Of a DNA stretch of 64,000 nucleotides, positions 57,046 through 64,000 are shown piece after piece. Position numbers and translations under genes: made by a program. Each line of letters opens with the position of its first letter. Position 1 is the stretch's first letter. Origin of the DNA: JANXZS01 sp963797255 (GTDB lineage Bacteria; Acidobacteriota; Terriglobia; Terriglobales; Acidobacteriaceae); contig CAWCOV010000001.1 of NCBI GenBank assembly GCA_963797255.1, positions 372,001-436,000 on the forward strand, in the 5' to 3' direction. The notes under the pieces were generated by a model that saw nothing but the letters and a program-made list of their open reading frames with translations, made no database searches and was not told where the DNA came from.

Positions 57046-57825
57046 TCAGCGTCCGCTGGCTAGTCTTGCCTGATTTATTTGGTCGAGGAGGCGTTGGAAG
57101 CTGGCGGGCTTGAGTGCTCCGGGTTCGCTGAGCGGATTGGAGAAGGCATAGATGAAGAACAGAATGAGTCCGGTGAATGCTCCGAAGAGGCACAGCAGCA
57201 CGAGGTTCGCACGTGTTGGGGGATAGGTGTAGTACGCGAAGGCGACGAAGATTTCGCCGGCAATCGCGGCAAACCAGAACATGCCGCTGATGGAAGAGGC
57301 TCCGTGGTTTTCGCGCTTGACGCGGTTCTCTGAGATGGTGTGAATTTGCGCGATCATGTGGTCGCGGAGAAGACGTTGACGATCGGTTGTGGGCGCGAGG
57401 TTGAGAATGCTGGAATAGGCGGCGTCCCATCGATCCCATGCGGCCTGACGCAACCGGCCTGAATTTCCTAGCCCGCTCCATTCTTCCTTCACGACAATTC
57501 GAACATAGTCGGCAAGCTGATCCTGAATTTTTACTTTGTCCGCGGTGCCGTAACGATCGGCATCGAAGTAGACATCGGCAATCGCATTGGTCTCAATGGC
57601 GCTTTCGAATTTCAGTTCCTGAAATTCGCGCATCTCCTGTGCGAAGACGAGGGCGAGGAGAAGGCCGTGGAGCGCGGAGATGCGGATGACGACGGAGTTT
57701 CCGAGTTCGTGAGTACGAGGCTCTGAACTTTCGCCGGAAAGTTTCCTCATCAAAAAGTAGGAGGCAAAGGCAATGCAGGAGGTCGCGAACATGAACGCGA
57801 TGCCGAGAAGCACGGTTGCAATCAT
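57046..57825 (-). CDS. DUF4239 (bestrophin-like) membrane protein
   Basis: A 259-residue protein with two membrane segments at the N-terminus (IATVLLGIAFMFATSCIAF; ISALHGLLLALVFAQ) and two near the C-terminus (MFWFAAIAGEIFVAFAYYTY; LVLLCLFGAFTGLILFFIYAF). The arrangement and RISALHGLLLALVFAQE are typical of DUF4239. Channel activity is suggested by distant similarity only. No partner gene is evident. Confidence 0.82.
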   Translation of the reverse strand: MIATVLLGIAFMFATSCIAFASYFLMRKLSGESSEPRTHELGNSVVIRISALHGLLLALVFAQEMREFQELKFESAIETNAIADVYFDADRYGTADKVKIQDQLADYVRIVVKEEWSGLGNSGRLRQAAWDRWDAAYSSILNLAPTTDRQRLLRDHMIAQIHTISENRVKRENHGASSISGMFWFAAIAGEIFVAFAYYTYPPTRANLVLLCLFGAFTGLILFFIYAFSNPLSEPGALKPASFQRLLDQINQARLASGR

Positions 57826-58063
57826 CAGTCATCCTCTTTTGGGTTGGTGGCGTCGCGCTTCTGACAATTCCTCGTTGCATTCTACGTGGTGGATTCGCGA
57901 TGGGAAGAATTCGTAAACGATCGCATGACATTTTTTTGACAATCTGCTGACGCTCGCGTGACAAACGCGAGGACCCGGAAGACTTACTGTGAGGGTGCAA
58001 TTCATCGCGAATGCAGGGCGCGCCGGGAAGGAGACGTGACCAGCAAGAAGTGGAGTAAATGGA

Positions 58064-59248
58064 ATGGCGGAAGGAAGAGGCTGGACGTTAATAAAATCAT
58101 CAACCAACAACACGGGCAATGGGAAAGAGCCCGGAGAAGAAAACCGAACGATCGAACGCCGCTCCTTTTTGAAAGGGCTTGGAGCAGCGGGCGCCGGTGC
58201 TGCGATGTTGCCTGCCAGTGCAATTCTGACCACGGGAACAGTCCACGGGGAAGAACGAAGCGGCAGATTGGATAAAGGGGATGCCGCCATCCTGAGATTT
58301 CTGGCGGCAGCGGAAATCATCGAAACGGATCTTTGGCAGCAGTACAACGAACTGGGAGGAGTGCAGGATAAGGAAGTGCCGGGTGGATCGGGCAACGAAC
58401 CGTACACGGCCGCGTTGGAAGTGCTTGATGAAGATATGCCGGTCTACATTCACGACAACACCGAAGACGAGTTTACGCACCAGGCCTTTATCAACGCGTA
58501 TCTTGCTTCGAAGGGCGCAGACACGGTGAATCTGGATCACTTTCGCACGCTGCCGAGCAGCAAGGCGAGTGGCGCGGAACAGATTGGCCGCATCACGAAC
58601 CTGATGCAATTGACGGTGGATACCAGCTTCTACACTCGATACCGCAGCAGAACGAAAAATCCTGACCTCGATCCGACCTTCAAGTTTGCGCAAGCTGTTC
58701 CGGGATTGTTTGCTGGGAAATTTCCTGCAATCCCGAGAACGAATGCAGACCTGGCTCCGCACGACCACATACAGGCAATCGCGAATACTGCGGGGTTCCA
58801 CTTTGCGTTTATCGAGGGCGGCGGCACGAGTCTCTACCCTTCGCTGGCGCAGCGAGTTACGGATGCGGAGGTGTTGCGCGTGTTGCTAAGCATTGGGCCG
58901 ACGGAGATGGCGCATTTCCAGACATGGCACGACAAGCTGGCCAATGCTCCTGCGCTGAAGGACCCGACGAACGGGCTGGTGTTTCCGGATCTGAATTCCG
59001 CGCCGTTTGGAGGAGAAGATTTCCAGACGAACCTGATTATGCCGGAGCCTGTTCCGTTCTTGAACCGAAGGTTCCCGGCATGTTCGATTATTCGGCCGAC
59101 GGAGACGAGGGGTGCAGCGATGGGAGCGATGAAGGCCCTGGCTGCGGATGGTTTGTTTATCGGCCAGTCGAAGGCGTTCTTCGAATACATCCAGGACCTT
59201 GCGGAGGATGCGGATGACGCGCGACGGCTTGTGCCGGATCTGGCTTAG
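58064..59248 (+). CDS. Tat-exported ferritin-like protein
   Basis: A 394-residue protein with a twin-arginine signal (ERRSFLKGLGAAGAGAAML, residues about 32-50). The mature part is a ferritin-like domain of the desiccation-related/Pcc13-62 group, with helix motifs AAAEIIETDLWQQY, EDEFTHQAFINAYLASKG and IGPTEMAHFQTWHDKL carrying the E-xx-H metal ligand pattern. It could bind a di-metal centre in the periplasm; enzymatic function is not known. A strong terminator follows. Confidence 0.85.
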   Translation: MAEGRGWTLIKSSTNNTGNGKEPGEENRTIERRSFLKGLGAAGAGAAMLPASAILTTGTVHGEERSGRLDKGDAAILRFLAAAEIIETDLWQQYNELGGVQDKEVPGGSGNEPYTAALEVLDEDMPVYIHDNTEDEFTHQAFINAYLASKGADTVNLDHFRTLPSSKASGAEQIGRITNLMQLTVDTSFYTRYRSRTKNPDLDPTFKFAQAVPGLFAGKFPAIPRTNADLAPHDHIQAIANTAGFHFAFIEGGGTSLYPSLAQRVTDAEVLRVLLSIGPTEMAHFQTWHDKLANAPALKDPTNGLVFPDLNSAPFGGEDFQTNLIMPEPVPFLNRRFPACSIIRPTETRGAAMGAMKALAADGLFIGQSKAFFEYIQDLAEDADDARRLVPDLA

Positions 59249-59316
59249 CTAGCGACTCTGCCAACCAGCGAGTTCGCTAGCTCGTGAGTGGGCTAGCAAG
59301 TAACTTGGAGACTTCT

Positions 59317-59357
59317 TCCCATCCTTCGCTCGTACTCACGGAGGATGGGATTTTTTT
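59317..59357 (+). terminator. Rho-independent terminator of the ferritin-like gene
   Basis: Stem TCCCATCCT (59317-59325) and AGGATGGGA (59342-59350) with a 16-base loop, followed by seven T (59351-59357). Confidence 0.9.
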
Positions 59358-59427
59358 CTGAGGAGGGAGACGGACGCTCCTCCTCGCACGGTCATGACAA
59401 GAGAACTCGGCGTCCTCATCGCGATAC

Positions 59428-60264
59428 TTACTGGTTGAGGATGATGGGCAGGCCGCTCTTGCCGCCGCCGATCACGATGATCTTCGAATTGGAACTGGAT
59501 GCCAGTTTCTCGGTGGCCTCAATTCCCTTCCATTGCAGCAGTTCGGGGCTGATGCCCTGACTGACGATGGTTTGGAAGTCCTTGATGCCTTGCGCTTCAA
59601 TCCGCTTGCGCTGAGCTTCCTGCGTTTCTTTCTGGAGTTTGAAGGACATGGTCAGTGCTTCCTGCTGTGCCTGTTGTTTGAGCTGAATGGATTCTGACAA
59701 GCTCCTTGGCAACTCAACATTGCGCATGAGGACTTTTTCAACCAGGATGCCTCGGGGGCCGAGGGCGTTCTTGAGGGAATCTTCAATCTCCATTCCGACC
59801 TTTTCCCGCTCAGAGCTGTACAAAGCTTCAGCCGGGTGGGACGCGGTCGCTTCGCGAATGGATGAACGGAAATTCGGCTCAACCACTTTGGCCTGATAGT
59901 CGTCGCCGATGAGGCGATAGACGTCGGCTGCCTGAGCTGGATTGAGATGGAAGAGGAGCGACACTTCGAGGGTCATGGTGAGGCCCTCGCTCGACGGAAC
60001 GGTTGCTGATTCCTTTAACTCTGTCGTCTGGATGCTCAACTTGTTGACGTCGGCCAACGGGTTGATAAAGTGCAGTCCATTGGGCAGCACCTGACCCGTG
60101 AGGCGACCGAACAAAGCGACGACGCCAACGTTTCCGGTTGGAATGCGCGTCATGGACATGCAGCCGACAAGCACGAGGCAAAACAGCCCGAGAGCGATTG
60201 CAGCGCTGCGGCCAATTGATTTCGCCAATCTTGATTTCCGATCCGCATCAAATTCCTGGCTCAT
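59428..60264 (-). CDS. Prohibitin-like SPFH membrane protein
   Basis: A 278-residue protein with one N-terminal membrane segment (SAAIALGLFCLVLVGCMSM) and an SPFH/band 7 domain (GNVGVVALFGRLTGQVLPNG, LTMTLEVSLLFHLNP, GPRGILVEKVLMRNVELP). A long helical coiled-coil segment (about 185-235, LKQQAQQEALTMSFKLQKE) and a short tail follow. Such proteins form large rings that scaffold membrane domains or proteases. It is the second SPFH gene within 5 kb, but of a different subgroup. Confidence 0.9.
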   Translation of the reverse strand: MSQEFDADRKSRLAKSIGRSAAIALGLFCLVLVGCMSMTRIPTGNVGVVALFGRLTGQVLPNGLHFINPLADVNKLSIQTTELKESATVPSSEGLTMTLEVSLLFHLNPAQAADVYRLIGDDYQAKVVEPNFRSSIREATASHPAEALYSSEREKVGMEIEDSLKNALGPRGILVEKVLMRNVELPRSLSESIQLKQQAQQEALTMSFKLQKETQEAQRKRIEAQGIKDFQTIVSQGISPELLQWKGIEATEKLASSSNSKIIVIGGGKSGLPIILNQ

Positions 60265-60686
60265 TGTGTTCCTCTTTCAAAACTCTGGAATGCCGGGTGA
60301 GTTCTGTTCACCCTTTTGCAGATTGAAAGAAAAGCCGCGACGGCTCACGGACATTTCCATTCAGGTCTGGTGATGGCAGTAAATTAGTCTGCGAGCATGA
60401 TAGGCCATGTGCAGTGCGGTCGGCTGTATTCCGTGTTCGCCGCGCGCGCTTAAGGAACGCGGGTCCCTCCACTCCGCTTCGCTTTGGTCGGGATGACAAG
60501 TGCGTGATTGGACTGGCTAAAGCGGAGCTTTTCGAAAATGACTATCCCACTCAAGCCAATAGAGGGCTTGAATGGGCCACCGTCAGATACAGACCTGAAT
60601 GGGCCACCAAAAATCCTGACTTCCCTGCTTTTGAGAACTGCTGGGGATAGAATGCTTGGGATTGTTTGGATGGGGGATGAGCGGGC
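60265..60686 (+). other. Divergent gap with repeats B and A
   Basis: Repeat B (about 60464-60500), hairpin A (about 60544-60582, spacer AATAGAG) and a partial A end (CCTGAATGGGCCACC, about 60593-60608). The first 190 bases hold the promoter side of the prohibitin gene and nothing else I can name. Confidence 0.7.
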
Positions 60687-62117
60687 ATGAACGATAGTTC
60701 GAGGCGGATGTTTTTGAAGCAGCTGGGTGCGGCGGGAGCGGTGGCTCTTACAGCGACTGGTTCCGATGCGAAAGCTGGAACGGGCAACGCGGGTGGAGTG
60801 GCCGTGGGCGGAGGTGCCGGGGCGCAGGCTTCAGCAAGCGCGAGCAAGCAGGCGGCGACGCGAGCGCAGCGCATGGCATGGTGGCACGAGGCGAAGTTTG
60901 GGATGTTCATTCACTGGGGCCTTTACAGCGTGATCGGGCAGCAGGAGTGGGCGATGGAGGTTGAGGGGGTTCCGATTCCGCAGTATGAGCTACTGGCGAA
61001 GAACTTTAAGCCGAAGCCGAATGCGGCGCGGGACTGGGCGCGGCTGGCGAAGCGGGCCGGGCAGAAATACATGGTGATGACGACGAAGCATCACGAGGGA
61101 TTTTGCCAGTGGGACACGAAGCTGACGGATTATTGCGCGGCCAAGCAGGGACCGGGGCGCGACCTGGTGCGCGAGTACGTCGAGGCGGCGCGGGCCGAGG
61201 GGCTGCGGGTGGGGTTCTATTACTCACTGATGGACTGGCACCATCCTGATGGCGCGAAGTGCAAGACGGATGAAGCGGCGCGCAAACGGTTTGTGGCTTA
61301 TACGCACGGGCTGATCCGCGAGCTGATGACCAATTACGGCAAGATCGATGTGCTGTGGTACGACGTGGATTGGCCGCTGACGGCGGAGCAGTGGGAATCG
61401 GAACGCATGAACGAGATGGTGTTTGAACTGCAGCCGGAAATTATTGTGAACAACCGCAATGGGCTGGAGGGAGACTTCTCTACTCCCGAGCAGGAGATTC
61501 ACGCTGCGGCCGCTGGGCGCGCGTGGGAAAGCTGCATGACACTGAACGACAGTTGGGGATTCGATCGCGCGGACGATAGCTGGAAGAGTCCGAAAACAAT
61601 TGTGGCGAACCTGGCGAACTGCGCGAGGGGCGGCGGAAATTATCTGCTGAACATTGGTCCCAAGCCGGATGGGTCAGTGCCGGAAGAGTCGGTGACGACG
61701 CTTGAGGCCGTGGGCAAGTGGCTGGATACGAATGGCACCGCGATCTATGGGACGGAGCGCGGCTCGTTCAGCTGGAACACGAATGCGAACTACACGCGGC
61801 GCGGGAACACGTTGTATATCCACCAGCAGTATTGGCCGGGAGCGACTCCCGCGGCGGAGTGGCTGACTTTCTATCAACCGGCATCGGTAATTGCGATTGG
61901 CGGATTGAAGGCGAAGGCGATCTCAGCGAAGATGCTGAAGTCAGGGGAGAAGGTGGAGTTCAAGCAGGACGAATTCTGGCTGCGGCTGACGGGGCTGCCG
62001 GTGAGTGCTCCGGATTCTCCCGCGACGGTGATCGCGGTGGAGTGCGATGGTGATCCGGTGATCGATCACGAGGCGATTCGTTCTACGTGGCCGCGGTACA
62101 AGGTGGGCATCAGTTGA
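60687..62117 (+). CDS. Exported alpha-L-fucosidase (GH29)
   Basis: A 476-residue glycoside hydrolase with a twin-arginine-like signal (SSRRMFLKQLGAAGAVALT). GH29 features are WWHEAKFGMFIHWGLYSV, YMVMTTKHHEGFCQWDTK, VGFYYSLMDWHHPD and VLWYDVDWP, which holds the probable nucleophile Asp, and NYLLNIGPKPDGSVPEE. It removes alpha-L-fucose from glycans outside the cytoplasm. No fucose catabolic genes are near. Confidence 0.93.
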   Translation: MNDSSRRMFLKQLGAAGAVALTATGSDAKAGTGNAGGVAVGGGAGAQASASASKQAATRAQRMAWWHEAKFGMFIHWGLYSVIGQQEWAMEVEGVPIPQYELLAKNFKPKPNAARDWARLAKRAGQKYMVMTTKHHEGFCQWDTKLTDYCAAKQGPGRDLVREYVEAARAEGLRVGFYYSLMDWHHPDGAKCKTDEAARKRFVAYTHGLIRELMTNYGKIDVLWYDVDWPLTAEQWESERMNEMVFELQPEIIVNNRNGLEGDFSTPEQEIHAAAAGRAWESCMTLNDSWGFDRADDSWKSPKTIVANLANCARGGGNYLLNIGPKPDGSVPEESVTTLEAVGKWLDTNGTAIYGTERGSFSWNTNANYTRRGNTLYIHQQYWPGATPAAEWLTFYQPASVIAIGGLKAKAISAKMLKSGEKVEFKQDEFWLRLTGLPVSAPDSPATVIAVECDGDPVIDHEAIRSTWPRYKVGIS

Positions 62118-62200
62118 AGAGCAGTTAAAGGGCGGTCAGCTAAAGTGCGGTTAGCAAAGACCGGTCAGCTAAAGTGCGGTTAGCGAGGAACAGCAAGTCA
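62110..62200 (+). repeat. Degenerate 13-18 base tandem repeat
   Basis: Units GCGGTCAGCTAAA, GCGGTTAGCAAAG, CCGGTCAGCTAAA and GCGGTTAGCGAGG follow one another directly after the fucosidase stop. They match the array near 56.83 kb in unit sequence, but the spacing between units varies. Confidence 0.72.
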
Positions 62201-62236
62201 GCGGGTGAGCAGGTTAACGAGAGCCAGGCGAACTTG

Positions 62237-62680
62237 TTATAGGCCGGTGGCGGAGCCGCAGGCGCTGCTGTAGTCTTCTTCCATTGCGGCGCCGTCTTCG
62301 TTGTCTTTGAGGCGTTGGGCTTCGTTTTCTTCCTCCCGGCGGAGACGGGCTTCCGCTTCCCGCTGGTAGCCCGCTGATTGTTGCTCGTCTTCAATCTGCT
62401 GGCGATGGATGCGCATTTCGTCCCGTTGCTGGTCTAACTCATCGTCTTCGTCGATGGCTTCCTCCGTGTCGAGGTCTTCGTCGTCGGCTTCATCGTCCTC
62501 ATCTTCTTCTTCGTCGTCGATTACGAATTCGTCATCCTCGTCTACGGGGCCATCTTCTTCATCTTCATCGTCCAATTCATCGTCGTCGAGATCTTCATCG
62601 TCATCGAGGACGTCGTCCATATTCCGGGCGTGCAGGGGCAGCCGGGTAAGTTCGTCGGCGGGAATTCTGAGTGATGACAT
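62237..62680 (-). CDS. Highly acidic low-complexity protein
   Basis: A 147-residue protein starting at ATG 62680 with GGAGG 7 bases upstream. Residues about 22-82 are almost only Asp and Glu (DDVLDDDEDLDDDELDDE and similar), followed by a charged helical part (RIHRQQIEDEQQSAGYQRE) and the ending YSSACGSATGL. The strand with a real ribosome site is the minus one; the opposite Ser-rich frame is a shadow. Function unknown; possibly a charge-mimic or calcium/metal-binding protein. Confidence 0.72.
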   Translation of the reverse strand: MSSLRIPADELTRLPLHARNMDDVLDDDEDLDDDELDDEDEEDGPVDEDDEFVIDDEEEDEDDEADDEDLDTEEAIDEDDELDQQRDEMRIHRQQIEDEQQSAGYQREAEARLRREEENEAQRLKDNEDGAAMEEDYSSACGSATGL

Positions 62681-62837
62681 TTGCGTTCCTCCATTCGCTA
62701 TGAGGGTTAGTTTTCTGTCCCGGTTGTACGGAGTGGTTGCGGTGTCGGGCGGATGCGCGTAATGGCCTGGGTGATATGATGCGGCAACTTCTGCATGTTG
62801 GGCACCGCCGGACAACGAATTTATTTTCGAGGGAAAG

Positions 62838-63583
62838 ATGGCAAGCAACATCGTACGAAGTGGTGTTCGCCGACTCGACAATTTCTTTTTCAGCGGCATG
62901 GCGGTGGTGGTTCTTGGCGTAGTCTTCCTTGGGTTCGCGCATACGTATTACATGGCGGGTGTCTTCCACGCTCCGCTGCCCAATCTGCTGATTCACATCC
63001 ACGCAGTTGTCTTCTCCCTCTGGATCGTCATGTTCATTGTGCAGATCTCGCTGGTCAGCGCCGGAAGGACGGACGTCGCCGACTAGGAATGCTGGGGTTT
63101 GGCCTGGCCTGCACGGTGGTGCTGCTGGGACTGATGGCCTCCGCCGACCGGTTGGAGCGCCACGCTGAACCGGGTAGCGACACGGCGGTCGCGGCGCGGG
63201 TCTTCTACGCTATTCCGACGGCAGACATGCTGGCGTTTTCCGTGCTGATCTACTTCGGATTCCGCGAGCGCTCGCACCCCGCGGCCCACAAGCGGTTGAT
63301 GATGATTGCCACGATAGCCTTGCTGGACGCGGCGTTCGTCCGCTGGCCCGTTCCGGTTGCGTGGTGGCGGAGCACAATGCACGCGGCAGATGTGTGTTGC
63401 TACATTTTGCTGTTGATGATCATTGGGTATGACCTTTGGTCGACGAAGAAGGTACATCGGGCCACGCTCTGGGCAACGGCGTTTCTCGTCGTGCTCCACC
63501 AGTTGCGCGTTCCAATTGGGCGCACGGCCGTTTGGCAGGCCTATGCCGCGTGGGTAACTGGGCTAGTACATTCGCTGCGCTGA
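62838..63583 (+). pseudogene. Multi-pass membrane protein, one-base frame break
   Basis: The first frame (from ATG 62838) reads RRLDNFFFSGMAVVVLGVVF, LLIHIHAVVFSLWIVMFIVQ and SAGRTDV and then stops at 63086. From about 63076 another frame continues RRLGMLGFGLACTVVLLGLM and five more membrane segments to 63583. Together it is about 248 residues with seven segments and conserved His pairs. Similar proteins of unknown function occur in Acidobacteria. One missing base at about 63076 explains the break. Confidence 0.75.
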
Positions 63584-63852
63584 GATGGAGGGGTTGTCAC
63601 TCTGCGGCGGGGCTGCTCTGCGCAGTTTTGGAAAGATGGGTCTGAACGACCTCTCCCATTCTGAAGATAACAAACCAAACCATTGAGAACAAGACTGGTT
63701 CTTTGGGCTGTATCGGGGTAGTGTCAACAGCCGAAGCATCCTTCGAATCGTTGCGAAGCAATACTTCCCGGAGATCTTGCCGTGGCATTGATGTGCGTGC
63801 TCGGCGCTGGGAGGATTCTTCGTTTCGAATTCCGATACCAGTGGAGGACCAC
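63584..63852 (+). other. Gap before the last gene
   Basis: No gene or repeat recognised. GGAGG at 63843-63847 serves the following start. Confidence 0.5.
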
Positions 63853-64000
63853 ATGATTCCCGAAGAGAAGATCGCGGCGGTCAACCGAGCGTTGCAAGAG
63901 GCGTTTGGAGTCACAGAGTTTGACGACATCCGAATGCTGAAAAATGGCATGACCTCGGCACTTGTCTTTCGCATCGTTGTGCGAGGAACGCCGTACCTGT
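63853..64000 (+). CDS. Start of an aminoglycoside phosphotransferase-like protein, cut by window end
   Basis: The first 49 codons from ATG 63853 are open to the window end, with GGAGG 5 bases upstream. The start IPEEKIAAVNRALQEAFG and the segment NGMTSALVFRIVVRGTPYL resemble the N-lobe glycine loop and beta strand of the aminoglycoside phosphotransferase/choline kinase fold. Too little is visible to name a substrate. Confidence 0.55.
   Translation, partial: MIPEEKIAAVNRALQEAFGVTEFDDIRMLKNGMTSALVFRIVVRGTPYL

Noticed and set aside
43391..60608. CRISPR array
   Set aside because: Repeats are of several types, occur singly in intergenic gaps, lack uniform spacers, and no cas gene is present.
62409..62762. 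Serine-rich plus-strand frame
   Set aside because: Its Ser runs are the complement of Asp/Glu codons of the acidic protein, which has the better ribosome site.
63597..63974. 125-codon minus-strand frame at the window end
   Set aside because: It covers the start of the phosphotransferase-like gene on the other strand and has no plausible product.
43000..64000. Prophage or integrative element
   Set aside because: No integrase, transposase, phage structural gene or attachment-site duplication was seen, and the only tRNA is at 16.6 kb.

Overview
The window looks like a chromosomal segment of an Acidobacteriota bacterium, most likely Terriglobia (Acidobacteriaceae-like). This rests on protein character: a VWFA-related acidobacterial-type secreted protein, a Ser/Thr kinase fused to a TolB/WD40-like propeller, Ig-repeat and YVTN-propeller lipoproteins, an FG-GAP secreted protein and a TonB protein typical of a Gram-negative envelope. 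No rRNA or other decisive phylogenetic marker is present. There is one tRNA (tRNA-Ser-GGA) and no integrase, transposase, phage module or CRISPR array.

Region 1 (1-20.6 kb) is mostly conserved housekeeping DNA with tight gene packing. It holds lnt (cut at the window edge), prfB with a programmed +1 frameshift, a CoA-binding protein, a two-domain thioredoxin protein next to dsbD, and rarA overlapped by a frameshifted SpoU-type RNA methyltransferase. These are followed by tsaC, a DUF218 protein, a DUF92 protein, a YVTN lipoprotein, tlyA-nadK, an Ig/PQQ-propeller lipoprotein, tRNA-Ser, a MATE transporter, a DUF151 nuclease-like protein and miaB.

Region 2 (20.7-41.2 kb) starts with a large receptor-like Ser/Thr kinase gene that has a near-leaderless promoter layout and a phased direct repeat upstream. 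It continues with secreted proteins of unknown function, a threonine dehydratase-like enzyme, an FG-GAP protein, a broken thioesterase and a broken VWA protein. Then come pdxS-pdxT (vitamin B6), a compact cytochrome c oxidase operon coxB-coxA-coxC plus a 74-residue membrane protein, a metallophosphoesterase, an orphan thiS and a hypothetical.

Region 3 (41.4-43.3 kb) is the best candidate for an undescribed system. A radical SAM/SPASM maturase is followed 16 bases later by a 60-codon ORF with a strong ribosome binding site, whose product has a charged helical leader and a glycine-rich three-cysteine core. A rho-independent terminator closes the pair. This fits a thioether-type RiPP, but no dedicated transporter or protease is seen.

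Region 4 (43.3-64 kb) is accessory. Single genes (GT87 glycosyltransferase, esterase, PhoX-like protein, PiT phosphate permease, PIG-L deacetylase, MscS channel, SPFH/zinc-ribbon pair, TonB, DUF4239, ferritin-like protein, prohibitin, alpha-L-fucosidase, an acidic protein, a membrane protein and a partial phosphotransferase) are separated by intergenic spaces filled with interspersed repeats. I see none of these repeats before about 43.3 kb. Three repeat families share the same ends and differ in their hairpin stems.

Seven genes appear to carry reading-frame breaks (eight in total), with family-like sequence continuing in another frame after most of them. That pattern suggests indel errors in the source sequence at least as much as real gene decay.
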